Shown here one piece after another: positions 23,525 to 33,007 of a stretch of 64,000 nucleotides of DNA (positions within the stretch are counted from its first letter, which is position 1; the number at the start of each line of letters is the position of its first letter). The notes beneath the pieces were generated by a model, which was not told where the DNA came from, made no database searches, and saw only the letters and a list, made by a program, of their open reading frames with translations. Made by a program: the position numbers and the translations under genes. Origin of the DNA: Desulfosediminicola ganghwensis (GTDB lineage Bacteria > Desulfobacterota > Desulfobulbia > Desulfobulbales > Desulfocapsaceae); contig NZ_CP050699.1 of the NCBI RefSeq assembly GCF_005116675.2, positions 2,999,001 through 3,063,000 on the forward strand, read 5' to 3'.

Positions 23525-25509
23525 TTTTTCAAGTCTTCAGGGCTGAATTGTTTTACGACAGGTCGGCCGTGCGGGCAATGGGAAAAGAGATTCGCCCTGG
23601 CCATTCGCATTAGAAGCGCATCAATTTCTTCTACACTGAGCGTGGTGCCGGCTTTTACTGCAGCTTTACATGCCATGGTGGCGAGGATAGTATCAACAAT
23701 ATCACCAGATTCCCGACGTGAACTTTCACTGCCGAACTGTTCGAGCACGTCAATGAATAGATCTGCCGGTCCGACTTTTCCGGTTATGGCAGGAACGGCA
23801 GAAATTATCCACGAATTACCACCAAATTCACGGATGGAAAACCCCATGTGTGCCAGTTCCTCCTGATGCTTTTCCACCAGTTGAGACTGGAAAAGTGTCA
23901 ACTCAATCGTTTCAGGGAAGAGCAGGTTCTGGCTGGCGGTATTTCTGCTGAGATATTGCTGGCGAAGTTCCTCGTATATCAAGCGTTCATGGGCGGCGTG
24001 CTGATCAATGACCAGTAACCCTTCACTGCTTTTACAAAAAATATAAAGGTCAGCAAATTGGCCGATTACCTGCAAGCCATGGCCGTTATTCTGTTCCGGC
24101 AGCAATGATGTTTGCTGGAATGAGACTGTATTCGCCTTTTCCTGCAATGGTTCAGCGGGAATAGGAGGGACAGGTGGAAGCTTTTCGGTCTGTGGCTCCC
24201 GGGTGCTGAATCGGGATGTTTCCGGCTCAAAGGCAGCAGGTTGAAAATCATTCGCGTCCGGCTGAGGTTTCATGCCGCTTGAGGTTGGTTTGAAAAAATC
24301 AGCTTCAGGCTTTGCGGGCGACTGTTGTTCCGGTTGGTCGGATGTCGCACTCGTTGGAAAAGAGAGGGGGCTTGCCTGTACTTTTTCTATCAGATCTTCC
24401 TGGGTGGGTTCGGATTCAAGAGGCACGAACGGGTTGCCTGCCGGCTGCTCTCGTTCCAGCGGAATAGTTGTCGTCTCGGATCGGGAAGAGCCGAACATTG
24501 CAGTCTGCAGCCTTCTCTGCTCCCCCAGCATGGCTTTGGCCACTGTTTCGGTTATGAGAGCGTGGATACTGCGGCTGTCGCGAAACCGCACCTCATGCTT
24601 GGCAGGGTGTACATTGACGTCCACTTCATCTGCGGGCAAGAGCAGATGCAGCAAACCCGCGGGGTTCTTGCCCTTCATCAGAAAGCCTCTTAAGCCTTCC
24701 GCGGCAGCGTGAACCATCATCCTGTCCTTGATTGCCCGACCGTTGACAAAAAGGCGAAGCCGCGCGGGACCCGTATGCAGACGTTCCGGCGGGATCAGGT
24801 AACCATAGACCCTCCGTTCGGGGGAGCGGACCTGATCGTCGCCAACCTGTATGAACCTGCCGGTGTAGTTGATCAGCTGAGCAAGCCTCTGCTGGAGAGT
24901 CAGGGAGTTATCCAGATAGAGGTTACGCTTTGAGTTAACTGTCAGGGAGAAGGTGACATCAGGGTTTGCCAGGGCGTAATTGCGGATGACTTCATCAATG
25001 TGATTGAGTTCGGTACGCATGGTACGCAGGAATTTTTTCCTGGCAGGTGTGTTGCCGAACAGGTTTTTGATCTCAAATATAGTCCCAACGCTGCAGCCAG
25101 CTTCGTGGACCCTGGTCAGCTTGCCGAATTGAATTTCAGCGCGAGTGCCGAGGTCGGCATCGTGTCGGCGTGAGGTGATGGTCATTTTGGAAACGGAACC
25201 GATAGAGGGAATAGCCTCCCCTCTGAACCCGAGGGTATTGATGGCGTTCAGGTCCTTATCGGTTTGTATTTTAGAAGTACCATGTCGCTCAAGGCTGAGT
25301 AGCACATCGTCCTCATCCATTCCCTCACCGTTGTCAATGATGCGGATGAGCCGGGTGCCGCCGCCCTCGATCTCAACTTCAATGCGGTCTGCACTTGCGT
25401 CAAGACTGTTTTCAACCAGTTCTTTGACGACGGAGGCCGGGCGCTCTACTACTTCGCCTGCAGCTATCTGGTTTGCCAACTGCTCAGGCAGGATACGGAT
25501 TTTAGCCAT
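23506..25509 (-). CDS. mutL: DNA mismatch repair protein MutL
   Basis: MutL couples MutS mismatch recognition to downstream repair. The GHKL ATPase domain is clear: ANQIAAGEVVERPASVVKELVENSLDA, then IDNGEGM, TLGFRGEA and the ATP-lid region. The middle is a Pro/Glu/Gln-rich linker (about 340-460). The C-terminal dimerisation domain includes DQHAAHERLIYEEL and ends with ACKAAVKAGTTLS and FSHCPHGRPVV. The DQHA(x)2E(x)4E-type and CPHGRP motifs suggest the endonuclease-active form of MutL found in bacteria lacking MutH. At 667 aa its length is normal. The gene is divergent from the PBP gene. Confidence 0.95.
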   Translation of the reverse strand: MAKIRILPEQLANQIAAGEVVERPASVVKELVENSLDASADRIEVEIEGGGTRLIRIIDNGEGMDEDDVLLSLERHGTSKIQTDKDLNAINTLGFRGEAIPSIGSVSKMTITSRRHDADLGTRAEIQFGKLTRVHEAGCSVGTIFEIKNLFGNTPARKKFLRTMRTELNHIDEVIRNYALANPDVTFSLTVNSKRNLYLDNSLTLQQRLAQLINYTGRFIQVGDDQVRSPERRVYGYLIPPERLHTGPARLRLFVNGRAIKDRMMVHAAAEGLRGFLMKGKNPAGLLHLLLPADEVDVNVHPAKHEVRFRDSRSIHALITETVAKAMLGEQRRLQTAMFGSSRSETTTIPLEREQPAGNPFVPLESEPTQEDLIEKVQASPLSFPTSATSDQPEQQSPAKPEADFFKPTSSGMKPQPDANDFQPAAFEPETSRFSTREPQTEKLPPVPPIPAEPLQEKANTVSFQQTSLLPEQNNGHGLQVIGQFADLYIFCKSSEGLLVIDQHAAHERLIYEELRQQYLSRNTASQNLLFPETIELTLFQSQLVEKHQEELAHMGFSIREFGGNSWIISAVPAITGKVGPADLFIDVLEQFGSESSRRESGDIVDTILATMACKAAVKAGTTLSVEEIDALLMRMARANLFSHCPHGRPVVKQFSPEDLKKWFYRT

Positions 25510-25612
25510 GAATGAAACGAATTAGAGTTGCTTGTTGAAAGGTAAATGGTACATTTGGGTCTGGTCATTAAAGATACAGAAAGAGCCAATTTTTACCAAC
25601 ACTATTCTCCTT

Positions 25613-27499
25613 GTGTCAGACGAAAAGAAAAGCAAGTCATCCAAGGCTTCCAGTAAGCCAACCCAGCCTCGCAGGAAACCGCGTAATGAGAAACATATAA
25701 TCGGGTTTCTGTTTTCAATCTGCCTGCTGCTCACTATATTTCTGGGCAGTTCTCTCTTTATAATGAAGAGCTTGCAGATCCCGGATATTCGCACAGTAGC
25801 CAATTACCAACCGGCTGAGGCCTCTATAATCTATGACCGGCACGGCAGAGTTATCGAGCGGGTCTTTGCGGAAAACAGAACCGTTGTGGAGCTTGAGGCC
25901 ATGCATGAACTGCTCCCGGATGCTTTTGTAGCTGCCGAAGATGGCCGTTTTTATGAGCATAAGGGGCTTGATTTTATCTCGGTAATGCGTGCCCTGGTGG
26001 TAAATTTGAAAAGTGGTCGCAAGAGCCAGGGAGGTTCCACTATAACCCAGCAGGTGGCTCGCGGCTTGCTGCTTAGCCCTGAAAAAACATATATCCGAAA
26101 GTTCAAGGAGGCGATACTTGCCTGGAGAATAGATACTCTTCTGACCAAAAAGGAGATCCTCTATATCTACCTCAATCAGATATACCTGGGTGAGGGTGCT
26201 TTTGGGGTGGAGGCCGCTTCTCAGGTGTATTTTGGTAAATCGGCCTCGCAGCTGACTCTTGGAGAGGTGGCGCTGCTTGCCGGTCTGCCGCAGGCACCCA
26301 CCAGATATTCTCCTTTGAAGCATCTGGATAGAGCTCGGGCGAGGCAACGATATGTACTCAACCGGATGGCGGATGACGGTTATATTACTCCGGACAAGGC
26401 CAGGGTCGCCTATATTTCCAAGCTGAATTTGAGAGCTGGCAAGCGGGGATTTGACCCGGTCAACGGGTATTACCTCGATGTGGTCAAAAAACAGGCAACT
26501 GAGATCTTAGGTCGTCCACTGCAGGAAGCGGGCGCGAGAATCTACACTCACCTCGATCCGAAATTACAGAAAAGTGCTACTCAAGCGGTGGTCAGTGGAC
26601 TGCGCTCTGCAGGTGTCCGTCAGGCGCTGAGGGATGTGAATTCGCGCCGGATACCGCAGGGAGCACTGGTGTGTATCGAGCGCAGCAACGGCAGGGTGCG
26701 GGCATTGGTCGGGGGGGCTGATTATTTTGCATCACCGTTTAACCGGGCGGTCCAGGCAAAACGGCCTGCAGGTTCAATTTTCAAGCCTTTCGTTTTTGCC
26801 GCCGCTCTTCAGGATGGATGGAAACCGCTCAGCATCATCAGTGATGCACCCCTTTCTATTTCCGGCGGTAAACATGGCGTCTGGCAGCCGAAGAATTACT
26901 CCGGAAAATATCATGGGGATACCACCTTAAAGAATGCACTGGCAAACTCCTATAACGTTGCGGCTGTCCGGTTGATGCAAAATGTCGGGGTCAAACGAGT
27001 TCATGCCATGGCTGACGCCTCTGGCATTACCGCGAAGATGCCACCAGATCTGTCCCTGGCTCTTGGTACGGTGGATGTTTCTTTGCTCGAGATCACTGCT
27101 GCTTATGGACCATTTGTCAACAGTGGTATTTACACCGAACCGTCATTTATTCGTCGCATTGTGGTGGAGGACAAAGAGCTCTGGCGGGAGTCGCCCATGA
27201 GGGTTCAGGCGATGACACCAAGGACCGCACTCAACATGGAAGCCATGCTGGAAGAGGTGGTGACCAATGGTACCGGAAAGCGTGCCAGTGGCTTGCCCGG
27301 CGCAACAGGGGGTAAGACCGGTACCACCGATAAAAACAGAGACGCCTGGTTTGTTGGCTTTAACGGTAACTATATCAGTGGAGTATGGGTCGGCCATGAT
27401 CTGAATCAGACCCTTGGCGACAAGGAAAACGGTGGAAGAACGGCTGTACCCATCTGGAGGGATTTTATGGCAGAGGCCCGGGGGGATTCTGCCCGCTGA
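25613..27499 (+). CDS. Class A penicillin-binding protein (PBP1A family)
   Basis: This is a bifunctional peptidoglycan synthase. After a short basic, Ser/Lys-rich cytoplasmic tail there is one membrane anchor (HIIGFLFSICLLLTIFLGSS). The GT51 glycosyltransferase domain has AAEDGRFYEHKG and GGSTITQQVARG. The transpeptidase domain has the SxxK motif in RPAGSIFKP, SYN, and GGKTGTT. The open frame reaches back to a TTG at 25532, but the first 27 residues look non-coding, so I chose the GTG at 25613 (VSDEKKSKS); no good ribosome-binding site marks either. A hairpin terminator follows at 27552. Confidence 0.9.
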   Translation: MSDEKKSKSSKASSKPTQPRRKPRNEKHIIGFLFSICLLLTIFLGSSLFIMKSLQIPDIRTVANYQPAEASIIYDRHGRVIERVFAENRTVVELEAMHELLPDAFVAAEDGRFYEHKGLDFISVMRALVVNLKSGRKSQGGSTITQQVARGLLLSPEKTYIRKFKEAILAWRIDTLLTKKEILYIYLNQIYLGEGAFGVEAASQVYFGKSASQLTLGEVALLAGLPQAPTRYSPLKHLDRARARQRYVLNRMADDGYITPDKARVAYISKLNLRAGKRGFDPVNGYYLDVVKKQATEILGRPLQEAGARIYTHLDPKLQKSATQAVVSGLRSAGVRQALRDVNSRRIPQGALVCIERSNGRVRALVGGADYFASPFNRAVQAKRPAGSIFKPFVFAAALQDGWKPLSIISDAPLSISGGKHGVWQPKNYSGKYHGDTTLKNALANSYNVAAVRLMQNVGVKRVHAMADASGITAKMPPDLSLALGTVDVSLLEITAAYGPFVNSGIYTEPSFIRRIVVEDKELWRESPMRVQAMTPRTALNMEAMLEEVVTNGTGKRASGLPGATGGKTGTTDKNRDAWFVGFNGNYISGVWVGHDLNQTLGDKENGGRTAVPIWRDFMAEARGDSAR

Positions 27500-27551
27500 A
27501 AAATCAGGAGACCTGGAAATCGCATCTCGGATTGTTGTATAGGTAACAAAA

Positions 27552-27582
27552 AAGCCCGACTGGTAAAAATACCGGTCGGGCT
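27552..27582. terminator. Bidirectional terminator between the PBP and pit genes
   Basis: AAGCCCGAC.GGTA pairs with TACCGGTCGGGCTT around an AAAA loop, with one mismatch. A-rich sequence upstream gives U's for the minus-strand pit transcript; the plus side has only a weak T run. Confidence 0.75.
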
Positions 27583-27611
27583 TGAATCTTTTCCTGCTCT
27601 ATACTTCCAGG

Positions 27612-28877
27612 TTAACCAAAGATACCTTTCAGGGTGAAGAATATCAGCATGGCCATAACAGCGCCTGCCGGCAAGGTGACCACCCAGGAAATAATAATGT
27701 TTCCGACGACTCGGAGATCAAGCGCGCCGATTCCTCTGGCTAAACCTACACCCAGTACGGAACCTACCAGGATGTGTGTGGTGGAAACCGGCAGCCCTGT
27801 CCTGGAGGCGAGGACTACTGTGGTTGCCGCTGCAAGTTCAGCACAGAAGCCGCGGGATGGTGTGAGTTCTGTGATCTTTTTACCGACAGTAAGCATAACC
27901 CTGTAGCCGAGGGTGATAAGACCGAGCACGATACCACCGCCACCCAGCAGCAGAATCCAGACAGGCAGATCGGATTCCTGCATAACTTCACCACCGGAAC
28001 CGACAATACTTACTACAGCAGCGAGCGGTCCGATTCCGTTTGCCACATCGTTTGAGCCGTGGGCAAAGGCCATGGCGCAGGCCGTAAAGAGCATCATCGG
28101 GCTGAAAACTTTCTCCACACTGGCGAAGTGGGTTTCCCGGTTGGTGCCGATATCTTCTTTAATATTTCTGATGAAGTACCAGCCCAGCGCAGCTGCCATT
28201 GCGCCAATAATGCTCGCGACGGCAAAACTCTGGAGGACGGTGAGATCAACGTTCAGATGTTTGAGTCCCTTGAAGAGGGTGACAAGGGAGATCATGAAGC
28301 CCACCATGAAAATGTAAGCCGGCGCGTACTTCTTGGCGTTCCTTAGTGGCTGATCCGTGTCGAAAATAAGCTTTCTGGTGCTCATCACCAATAAAAAGGC
28401 AATCGTGCCACCAATAGCAGGGGATATTACCCAGCTGGCAACAACGCTGCCCACTTTGCTCCATTTAACGGCTTCGGGTCCGATTCCAACGAGAGCAAAT
28501 CCGATAAGCGCGCCGATAATGGAGTGTGTGGTTGACACAGGCCAACCTCTGGTAGAGGCAATCATCAGCCATAGTGCAGCAGCCAGAAGCGATGCCAGCA
28601 TACCATAAACAAGGATTTCGGGATTGGCAGCGATACCGGAGGGATCGATGATGCCTTTACGAATTGTTGAGGTAACATGGCCTCCAGCCAGTACAGCCCC
28701 CATAAATTCAAAGATAATGGCGATGCATATAGCCTGTTTTACGGTGATGGCACCTGCACCAACAGAGGTTCCCATGGCATTGGCAAGGTCATTGGCGCCA
28801 ATACCCCAGGTCATGTAGAGTCCGAAGATAACCGCCAGGATGACCATGGCGGTTCCATAAGTAGCAATAATTTCCAT
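27612..28877 (-). CDS. pit: Inorganic phosphate transporter, PiT family
   Basis: The 421-residue membrane protein has about ten transmembrane segments and the duplicated PiT signatures GANDLANAMGTSVGAG near the N-terminus and HGSNDVANGIGPLAAV in the second half. Each half also carries a VSTTHSIIGA/VSTTHILVGS motif. PiT proteins take up metal-phosphate by proton or sodium symport with low affinity. The upstream DUF47 gene ends only 9 bp before this start, so they form an operon. A GAGGGG ribosome-binding site precedes the ATG at 28877. Confidence 0.93.
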   Translation of the reverse strand: MEIIATYGTAMVILAVIFGLYMTWGIGANDLANAMGTSVGAGAITVKQAICIAIIFEFMGAVLAGGHVTSTIRKGIIDPSGIAANPEILVYGMLASLLAAALWLMIASTRGWPVSTTHSIIGALIGFALVGIGPEAVKWSKVGSVVASWVISPAIGGTIAFLLVMSTRKLIFDTDQPLRNAKKYAPAYIFMVGFMISLVTLFKGLKHLNVDLTVLQSFAVASIIGAMAAALGWYFIRNIKEDIGTNRETHFASVEKVFSPMMLFTACAMAFAHGSNDVANGIGPLAAVVSIVGSGGEVMQESDLPVWILLLGGGGIVLGLITLGYRVMLTVGKKITELTPSRGFCAELAAATTVVLASRTGLPVSTTHILVGSVLGVGLARGIGALDLRVVGNIIISWVVTLPAGAVMAMLIFFTLKGIFG

Positions 28878-28886
28878 TTTCCCCTC

Positions 28887-29567
28887 TTATTTGGACAGGA
28901 ACAAAAGTACGCGGTCAGCCATATTCTCAGACTGGTCTGAAATGTTGCCAAGAAGTTCGAGTATCTTGTACCAATACATCACAGAAACTGGATCTAATTC
29001 AGCCTCAATTTCAAAAAGCGCCCTGCGTGCGCGATGGAGGATGGCGTCGATATTGTGTTCGCTGCGGCGAACACCGGCAATCATTTCGGTGACTCGTGCC
29101 ATTTCACGTCCTCCAAAGCCAACTTCCAGCAACTCGTCGAGTTGTTCAATCATTTCCTTGGCTTCGGAAGTTACCTCCATGGTTCCCTCAAGCAGCTCGT
29201 CAAGATGGGATTTGAGTTTGTCGGGGACAATCATATCCCTGAAGGTGACTATCTGACTGATAGCTTCTGCCGTGTCGGCAATGGAGTCCTGATCGCTGAT
29301 AAGACCGAGTAAATCTTTTCTGTCTACCGGCATCAATAACGAGGTAGGCATGTTAAGTCTGAAGGTGGATTTGATTTTATCCGCTTCAGTTTCCAGTTCA
29401 CTGATTTGTCGGGATAAATTTCTGGTCTGTCCTTTATCCTTGGCATAGATTGCGTCGAATAGGGGTGGTACCAGACAGATACAGGAGAACACTGCACGCA
29501 TGTGTTCCTGAATCGGCTTAAACGGTGAACGTCGGAACAGGCCCGACAGGGGCGTAGTTGATCGCAT
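28887..29567 (-). CDS. DUF47/PhoU-like phosphate transport regulator (TIGR00153 family)
   Basis: The all-helical, PhoU-like protein begins MRSTTPLSGLFRRSPFKPIQEHM, the standard opening of TIGR00153/DUF47 proteins. These sit next to pit genes and are thought to modulate the transporter. The start at 29567 (nine bases after AGAGG) is preferred; ATG 29573 and an upstream ATG 29609 are alternatives, the last without a ribosome-binding site. It is the first gene of the pit operon. Confidence 0.88.
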   Translation of the reverse strand: MRSTTPLSGLFRRSPFKPIQEHMRAVFSCICLVPPLFDAIYAKDKGQTRNLSRQISELETEADKIKSTFRLNMPTSLLMPVDRKDLLGLISDQDSIADTAEAISQIVTFRDMIVPDKLKSHLDELLEGTMEVTSEAKEMIEQLDELLEVGFGGREMARVTEMIAGVRRSEHNIDAILHRARRALFEIEAELDPVSVMYWYKILELLGNISDQSENMADRVLLFLSK

Positions 29568-29998
29568 GATCATTGACCTCTTCACTTTTGTTTTTTTGCC
29601 ATCAGGCATTTTGGTTCAATTCAAGCTAGAATTGTCTCTCTCCTAACACTAATATTAGGCGAATATTAAAAACAGGTTAAACTAAACCGAACTATCAAGA
29701 ATTGCCAATCAAATATTGGGCTGCAATTAAGGGTAGATAAATTGAATAAGTACGTTGGACCAGTTAGTTATGGAATCTTTGAAAAAATACTGAATATTAA
29801 GATTGTGTTAAGAAAACTATATTACACAAAGAAATTGGCAGGAATTGATCAGGAGGTAATGTGCGGGATCCGGCAGACGAACAACCGGGATTGACGGCGG
29901 AACAACCGCCGGGTGTGACCAGGGGCAGGTGGCGATGATTCCAGTTGGAGTCCAATATGACAACCATTGTGCGGCCTGTATGAACATGGCAATGAAAG
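29568..29998. other. Region upstream of the pit operon
   Basis: This AT-rich stretch should contain the pit promoter on the minus strand; I cannot point to a certain Pho box. Near its right end, AGGAGG at 29851 precedes a GTG (29861) opening a 25-codon frame, whose stop overlaps the ATG (29935) of a 39-codon frame running into the convergent gene. A hairpin CGGCGG/CCGCCG lies at 29895-29911. Confidence 0.4.
29861..29938 (+). CDS. Candidate 25-residue peptide, unsupported by homology
   Basis: A GTG start follows a perfect AGGAGG by four bases. The frame encodes RDPADEQPGLTAEQPPG and ends RGRWR. Its TGA at 29936 overlaps the ATG of a second small frame (29935-30054, with an HCAAC motif) in an ATGA arrangement that would permit translational coupling. 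The second frame runs into the 3' end of the phosphatase fusion gene on the opposite strand, which weakens the case. Confidence 0.2.
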   Translation: MRDPADEQPGLTAEQPPGVTRGRWR

Positions 29999-32080
29999 TC
30001 AGATATTATTTATCAGTTTGGTCAGAGGCTCTGCAGGGTAGGTCAGAGGGATAAGGCCACCTTTCAGCTGTTGTAAAATGGCGGGACCCTCTTGATGGGC
30101 GCTGTAGATAATATGGTGGTTCTTGATTGAGCCAACGTTTTTCCAGATTGAGCCGAATGGGTCAAGTGGTGTATGACCGACTATGAAAGGTGTTCCTTTT
30201 TTAACCTTCAATGCCTTCCTGAATTTTTTAACATCGCTTTTGGTGTATCCTGCCAGATAATGAGGCCGCTGGAGCCTGTTTTTGGTCACTTCTCTGATGA
30301 GTACGGGATTGTCGGCGATATGTACTATGTCATCGTACGTGACCTGAGTACGTGGTGGGGCCGCGTGGCAACCATAAAAGTGTTTGGATTTGACGACATA
30401 GGCGAGTTTGTCATACAACTTTTCCATCTCCTGCGCATATTCTTCGCCACGGAGTTCAACCAGGCGGTTACGCATCAGCACTCCCTGAAGAATACCGTTT
30501 TTACTGATATTCGTGGCAAAAGTGTCGTGGTTTCCGCGTATGTAGAAGAAGTTTTCAGGAAAGCGAAGTTTGAGTGTTATGATCAGATCCATCAACAGGA
30601 TTGAGCTATCCATTGACTCCATCTCGTCGAGGAGTTCTGAATGAACTGCATCGCCAAGAATTATGATTGTCGTTGATTTAGATTGCAGGCAATTGAGCAG
30701 GCAGTTCTCGGCGATAATTTTTAGCAGGTTATCAACCATTCCATGCAGATCACCGATAATCAGGGGCAACGCGCGCTGATCGAGTTCAATGATTCCTCCT
30801 GGCATGCCGTCTCGCCTGGGTGGACGCATTGGTTCATTATCCATCAGGGTGTTGAGTTCCTGAATCCGTTTTAGCGCCACATCAGGCTCAAGCAAAGCGA
30901 TCGGGCCTCCATAAAGATGCCGTATGGTGATAAAGGCTTTCTGTCGATTTGCCTCGACCTGCTCCCGGTAGTCCAGATCATCAAAACGAACAAGTTTGAC
31001 ACCGTATTTCTCGTCAAGCGGGGTTATGGTCAGATCTCCCCTGTTATTTGTGATAGTGGCGTGGCGATTTGCTACTTGTTCCGAGAACTGAAGAATAGTG
31101 TCGTATTCGCTGTTGGCTTTACCGAGGATCACCGTTTCACCAGGAGCGATGCGGACAAAACCGGTGGGGTCTGTGCTTGAGCATGCCTGGGGGGTGTTGA
31201 TGATCCAGCTCTTTCGTATATCTTTGCGTTTGACTCCCAGTGGAATTTCAGGGTGGAAGCAGAGGCGCTGGTCACCAAGAAGCATTTCGAATGTTCGGCC
31301 ATCATGGGCGATTCTATTGATCCCCCTGATACGACGTATGTCATTGGTGATGGTAAACCAATTGCCTTGTTTCATACCAATGACCTGCTTCCAGCCTGCC
31401 CAGGTCTTAAGGCTCGGGCGTGGTGGGCTATAACTGATCGCCCATTTAGGTATGGTGGCAACGCCCTTTTCGGCTATACGCATCGGCTTGCCCTCAAGCC
31501 CTATGCGAATATAAACATTTAAACCAGCCCGATGCAGATAGAGGGCAATTTCCTGGTATGCCTGGATCTGTTTCTGAACAATTTCCTCGGTTAATTCTGT
31601 ATCAACTGGAAAATAACCGCGGCTCTGACGTTCTTTCCGGCGTCTGTAAATTGTCTCATAGTCGGGAAGAAGGAATTCGAAAATATACCGTTGCCGCCAG
31701 TTGGTCTGGAAAAAATATTGCTTTTTAGGCGGAATCTTGAGGCGTTCAAATTCGATTGGTGGCGGAGGATCCTGCTCCAGCCATTCCTTTTCAAAGACAG
31801 TAAGAGCTTCTTTGTGCCCGGCAAAAGGCATGCCGAGGTGGACCTCCCGCGGCCTGTAGATCAGCGTCTGGTCTTTCCACCACCCTTTTCGGGTAAGGTC
31901 GATATACCCTTCGTTAGGCCACCCTTTGATCTGGTTGATATAATACGATTTTCCAGCTCCCGGTGGCCCGGTTACCACCAGTTGCAGGTATTCCAGACCA
32001 ATGGGCATCGCCACGCCGCGAATATTCTGGATATCCTTGATCGGTACCAGTATTTTATGTAGAGGGTCTTGCATTTTCAC
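29999..32080 (-). CDS. P-loop NTPase/FHA-like/PPP-family phosphatase fusion
   Basis: The 693-residue soluble protein has an N-terminal kinase-like P-loop domain with Walker A GPPGAGKS (38-45) and a following DLTRKGWW segment. A middle region (about 310-370) resembles an FHA fold (VILGKANSEYD, ANRHATITN, then LDEKYGVKLV). The C-terminal metallophosphoesterase has GDLHG (443-447), GDAVHSE (476-482), GNHD (516-519), a GCHAAP His at 572 and VGHTP His at 636, which is the full PPP metal-binding set. Separate kinase and phosphatase modules on one chain recall bacterial Pnkp, and an FHA module recalls mammalian PNKP, so nucleic-acid end repair is possible. Regulated phosphorylation of protein or nucleotide is an alternative. 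The gene stands alone, divergent from ogt across 352 bp. Confidence 0.72.
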   Translation of the reverse strand: MKMQDPLHKILVPIKDIQNIRGVAMPIGLEYLQLVVTGPPGAGKSYYINQIKGWPNEGYIDLTRKGWWKDQTLIYRPREVHLGMPFAGHKEALTVFEKEWLEQDPPPPIEFERLKIPPKKQYFFQTNWRQRYIFEFLLPDYETIYRRRKERQSRGYFPVDTELTEEIVQKQIQAYQEIALYLHRAGLNVYIRIGLEGKPMRIAEKGVATIPKWAISYSPPRPSLKTWAGWKQVIGMKQGNWFTITNDIRRIRGINRIAHDGRTFEMLLGDQRLCFHPEIPLGVKRKDIRKSWIINTPQACSSTDPTGFVRIAPGETVILGKANSEYDTILQFSEQVANRHATITNNRGDLTITPLDEKYGVKLVRFDDLDYREQVEANRQKAFITIRHLYGGPIALLEPDVALKRIQELNTLMDNEPMRPPRRDGMPGGIIELDQRALPLIIGDLHGMVDNLLKIIAENCLLNCLQSKSTTIIILGDAVHSELLDEMESMDSSILLMDLIITLKLRFPENFFYIRGNHDTFATNISKNGILQGVLMRNRLVELRGEEYAQEMEKLYDKLAYVVKSKHFYGCHAAPPRTQVTYDDIVHIADNPVLIREVTKNRLQRPHYLAGYTKSDVKKFRKALKVKKGTPFIVGHTPLDPFGSIWKNVGSIKNHHIIYSAHQEGPAILQQLKGGLIPLTYPAEPLTKLINNI

Positions 32081-32432
32081 GAGGGGTATTAAAGCGTTAA
32101 TAGAAATGGAACATAACTTCCTGCCAAGAATACACTTTGTTTGTCTTTGCTGTCAACGCAATGGGATATAAAGTGTCGTATATCTCAGCTTAATTAATGA
32201 TCTGATTCCCCTTAAAGCCCAGCTTCACGAATCGAGGCGTGAGGAGCAAGTAGTTAGGGGGGGAGGAGTAACAGCCCAAAGCTAAAGAAGTGTTCCCGGC
32301 AACTCAATATAATGAATCGATTTCCGGAGGGCCACATGCCAATCTGCCGCATCTCTCTTCCCACCTCTTTAAGCTGAAGATTGGGGGGAATCAGAGTTTA
32401 TTATTATAAATTAATTTTCCACATATATAACC
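32081..32432. other. Divergent region between the phosphatase fusion and ogt
   Basis: The 352 bp should hold promoters for both flanking genes. The last 40 bases before ogt are very AT-rich. A G-rich GGGGGGGAGGAG run lies near 32256-32268 but no start codon with a sustained frame follows it. Nothing else is recognisable. Confidence 0.35.
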
Positions 32433-32939
32433 ATGAATTGTATACAAACCTTCTGTTCGCTTGATCAGGGACCGTTGTCAGGGATATTTTTGACGAGTGA
32501 TGGTGAAAGCCTGCAATCTTTACAATTTATTATCGGGTCTATCGAAAAGGAGCGACTGTTATCACAACGTAATCCCCGTCACAGCGAGTGTGAACTCCAC
32601 CGTAGGGCACATGACCAACTTGAGGAATATATAAATGGCAGATTACGTTCGTTTGACCTGCCCATACAGCTGAATGGCACCGAATTTCAAAGAAAAGTCT
32701 GGCACATCATAGAGGATATTCCTCATGGCCAAGTGTTAACATATGGGCAAATAGCAGCAAAACTAGGGAGTCCGGGATTGAGCCGAGCAGTAGGGCAGGC
32801 AGCAAACAAAAACCCGATTCCGCTCATTATACCCTGCCATCGGGTAGTGGGAGCGGGAGGGAAACTTACAGGCTTTGCAAGCGGTGTGGAGCTGAAGTCG
32901 TATCTGCTGAGCCATGAGCGGCGTGATCGACTTTGGTAA
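32433..32939 (+). CDS. ogt: Methylated-DNA-[protein]-cysteine S-methyltransferase
   Basis: This suicide enzyme removes O6-alkyl groups from guanine. The C-terminal domain is unmistakable: FQRKVWHIIEDIPHGQVLTYGQIA, then RAVGQAANKNPIPLIIPCHRVVG with the acceptor Cys at 135, and GFASGVELKSYLL. The N-terminal domain is short and lacks the Ada zinc cysteines, as in Ogt-type proteins. Its 168-residue length is normal. It converges on the glutamate synthase operon. Confidence 0.93.
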   Translation: MNCIQTFCSLDQGPLSGIFLTSDGESLQSLQFIIGSIEKERLLSQRNPRHSECELHRRAHDQLEEYINGRLRSFDLPIQLNGTEFQRKVWHIIEDIPHGQVLTYGQIAAKLGSPGLSRAVGQAANKNPIPLIIPCHRVVGAGGKLTGFASGVELKSYLLSHERRDRLW

Positions 32940-32942
32940 GGG

Positions 32943-32981
32943 AAAAAAGCCGATCCACCGCTGAACAAACGGTAGATCGGC
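32943..32981 (-). terminator. Terminator of the glutamate synthase operon
   Basis: GCCGATC.ACCG at 32949-32960 pairs with CGGT.GATCGGC at 32970-32981 (one mismatch). Six A's at 32943-32948 give a U run on the minus strand, so it ends the operon finishing at 33008. Confidence 0.75.
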
Positions 32982-33007
32982 TGAATATATCTGAAGCAGA
33001 TTGACTG

